In this document: positions 60,042 to 60,353 of the stretch, one piece after another
Layout: each line of letters opens with the position of its first letter
How positions within the stretch are numbered: position 1 is the stretch's first letter
NCBI GenBank assembly: GCA_001303585.1
Contig: LJTT01000010.1
Coordinates: 1 to 60,353 of the forward strand
Direction of reading: 5' to 3'
Origin: Betaproteobacteria bacterium SG8_41
GTDB lineage: Bacteria > Pseudomonadota > Gammaproteobacteria > Burkholderiales > SG8-41
Length of the DNA: 60,353 nt
Position numbers and translations under genes: made by a program
Notes under the pieces: model-generated
Told to the model about the DNA's origin: nothing
The model's input: only the letters and a program-made list of their open reading frames with translations
The model's database searches: none

Positions 60042-60353
60042 TCAGCGTGAGCGGCGCGCTGTTGGCAGGTCCACAGGCGAGGTGCACGGGCCGTACACCA
60101 CCCGCCCACGATCCTCGAGCATCGCGCGTTCACCGAGCAGGTAAAGCGCGTAGGTCCCGTCGGTATACTTTTCCTGCGCCGCGCTATCGGCGCGCGCCAG
60201 CATCACCCACTTTCCGTCCAGGAGTACTGCTGCGTTCCTCTGGTCGGGCGAGCGTGACACCGGCAGGACCTTGTTGCCCGCGCATGAGTAATCGATGCGG
60301 GCCGGAAGAACAGTGTCGCGCACATCGTCAACATAGACGCAGCCCGCCACGAG
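60042..60353 (-). CDS. MliC-type C-type lysozyme inhibitor lipoprotein, 5' end outside the window
   Basis: The frame enters from the right edge. Its first visible residues are L-V-A-G-C, a lipobox whose Cys would be lipidated, so the start lies just beyond 60353. The domain reads RIDYSCAGNKVLPVSR, NAAVLLDGKWVMLARADSAAQEKYTDGTYALYLLGERAMLEDRGRVVYGPC, an MliC/PliC barrel with its Cys pair. It anchors in the outer membrane and blocks C-type lysozymes. The LprI/MliC fusion at 42765 is a second inhibitor candidate. Confidence 0.82.
   Translation of the reverse strand, partial: LVAGCVYVDDVRDTVLPARIDYSCAGNKVLPVSRSPDQRNAAVLLDGKWVMLARADSAAQEKYTDGTYALYLLGERAMLEDRGRVVYGPCTSPVDLPTARRSR

Overview
The window looks like chromosome of a high-GC betaproteobacterium, most likely Burkholderiales or a close uncultured relative. 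The clues are three Bug/TctC periplasmic receptors, paired MmgE/PrpD genes, a sua5-purC-purE block, a DctPQM TRAP system, a TctBA permease and many CoA-dependent catabolic enzymes. No rRNA, tRNA, CRISPR array, phage or transposase gene was recognised. Protein calls rest on family motifs read by eye; no database was searched.

Layout. 1-6.3 kb: a partial enoyl-CoA hydratase, an ornithine cyclodeaminase/mu-crystallin protein, two DapA-like aldolase-fold proteins (the second without catalytic Lys and Tyr), a two-gene thiamine-diphosphate decarboxylase and a Bug receptor. 6.4-12.7 kb: a small SpoT-like alarmone hydrolase coupled to an MFS gene, and a FAD/Fe-S 2-hydroxyacid dehydrogenase divergent from a serine-glyoxylate-type aminotransferase. 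12.8-18 kb: DctP-DctQ-DctM and TctB-TctA. 18.1-20.8 kb (minus): purE, purC, sua5. 21-29.5 kb (plus): SDR, MmgE/PrpD, acyl-CoA dehydrogenase, ADP-forming acyl-CoA ligase, second MmgE/PrpD, isocitrate lyase/PEP mutase family. 29.6-39.4 kb: dapE, Bug, a heteromeric acyl-CoA dehydrogenase pair, Bug, enoyl-CoA hydratase, EamA exporter, two tandem alpha/beta hydrolases. 39.4-44.6 kb: an accessory stretch of small proteins (secreted, cupin, FAD monooxygenase, LprI/MliC, TrmO-like), partly less GC-rich. 44.6-57 kb (mostly minus): thioesterase, a metal-site-less Fe-ADH homologue, ADP-forming CoA ligase alpha and beta, biotin carboxylase, carboxyltransferase, ETF alpha and beta, a sulfite-oxidase-fold molybdoenzyme, a divergent GntR regulator and a stand-alone biotin carrier. 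57-60.35 kb: crotonase, SH3-like secreted protein, GDPD, small membrane protein, partial MliC lipoprotein.

The enzymes suggest scavenging of organic acids: uptake by TRAP, Tct and Bug proteins; CoA activation by ADP-forming ligases; oxidation through acyl-CoA dehydrogenases and ETF; hydration by crotonases and MmgE/PrpD; C-C cleavage by lyases; and a biotin-dependent acyl-CoA carboxylase.

The most unusual signal is between genes. About 25 intergenic gaps carry degenerate arrays of short words from at least six families (built on GGTGATGA, GGTCACTG, GTTGAAC, GATTCACG, CCGCAGATA-GCGGAT and TGAACCGCCA-CGCCAAGG). The arrays are often arranged as inverted arms around a spacer and combined in different orders. 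They repeatedly begin on, or contain, the stop codon of the gene before them, and they split gene pairs expected to be tight operons.
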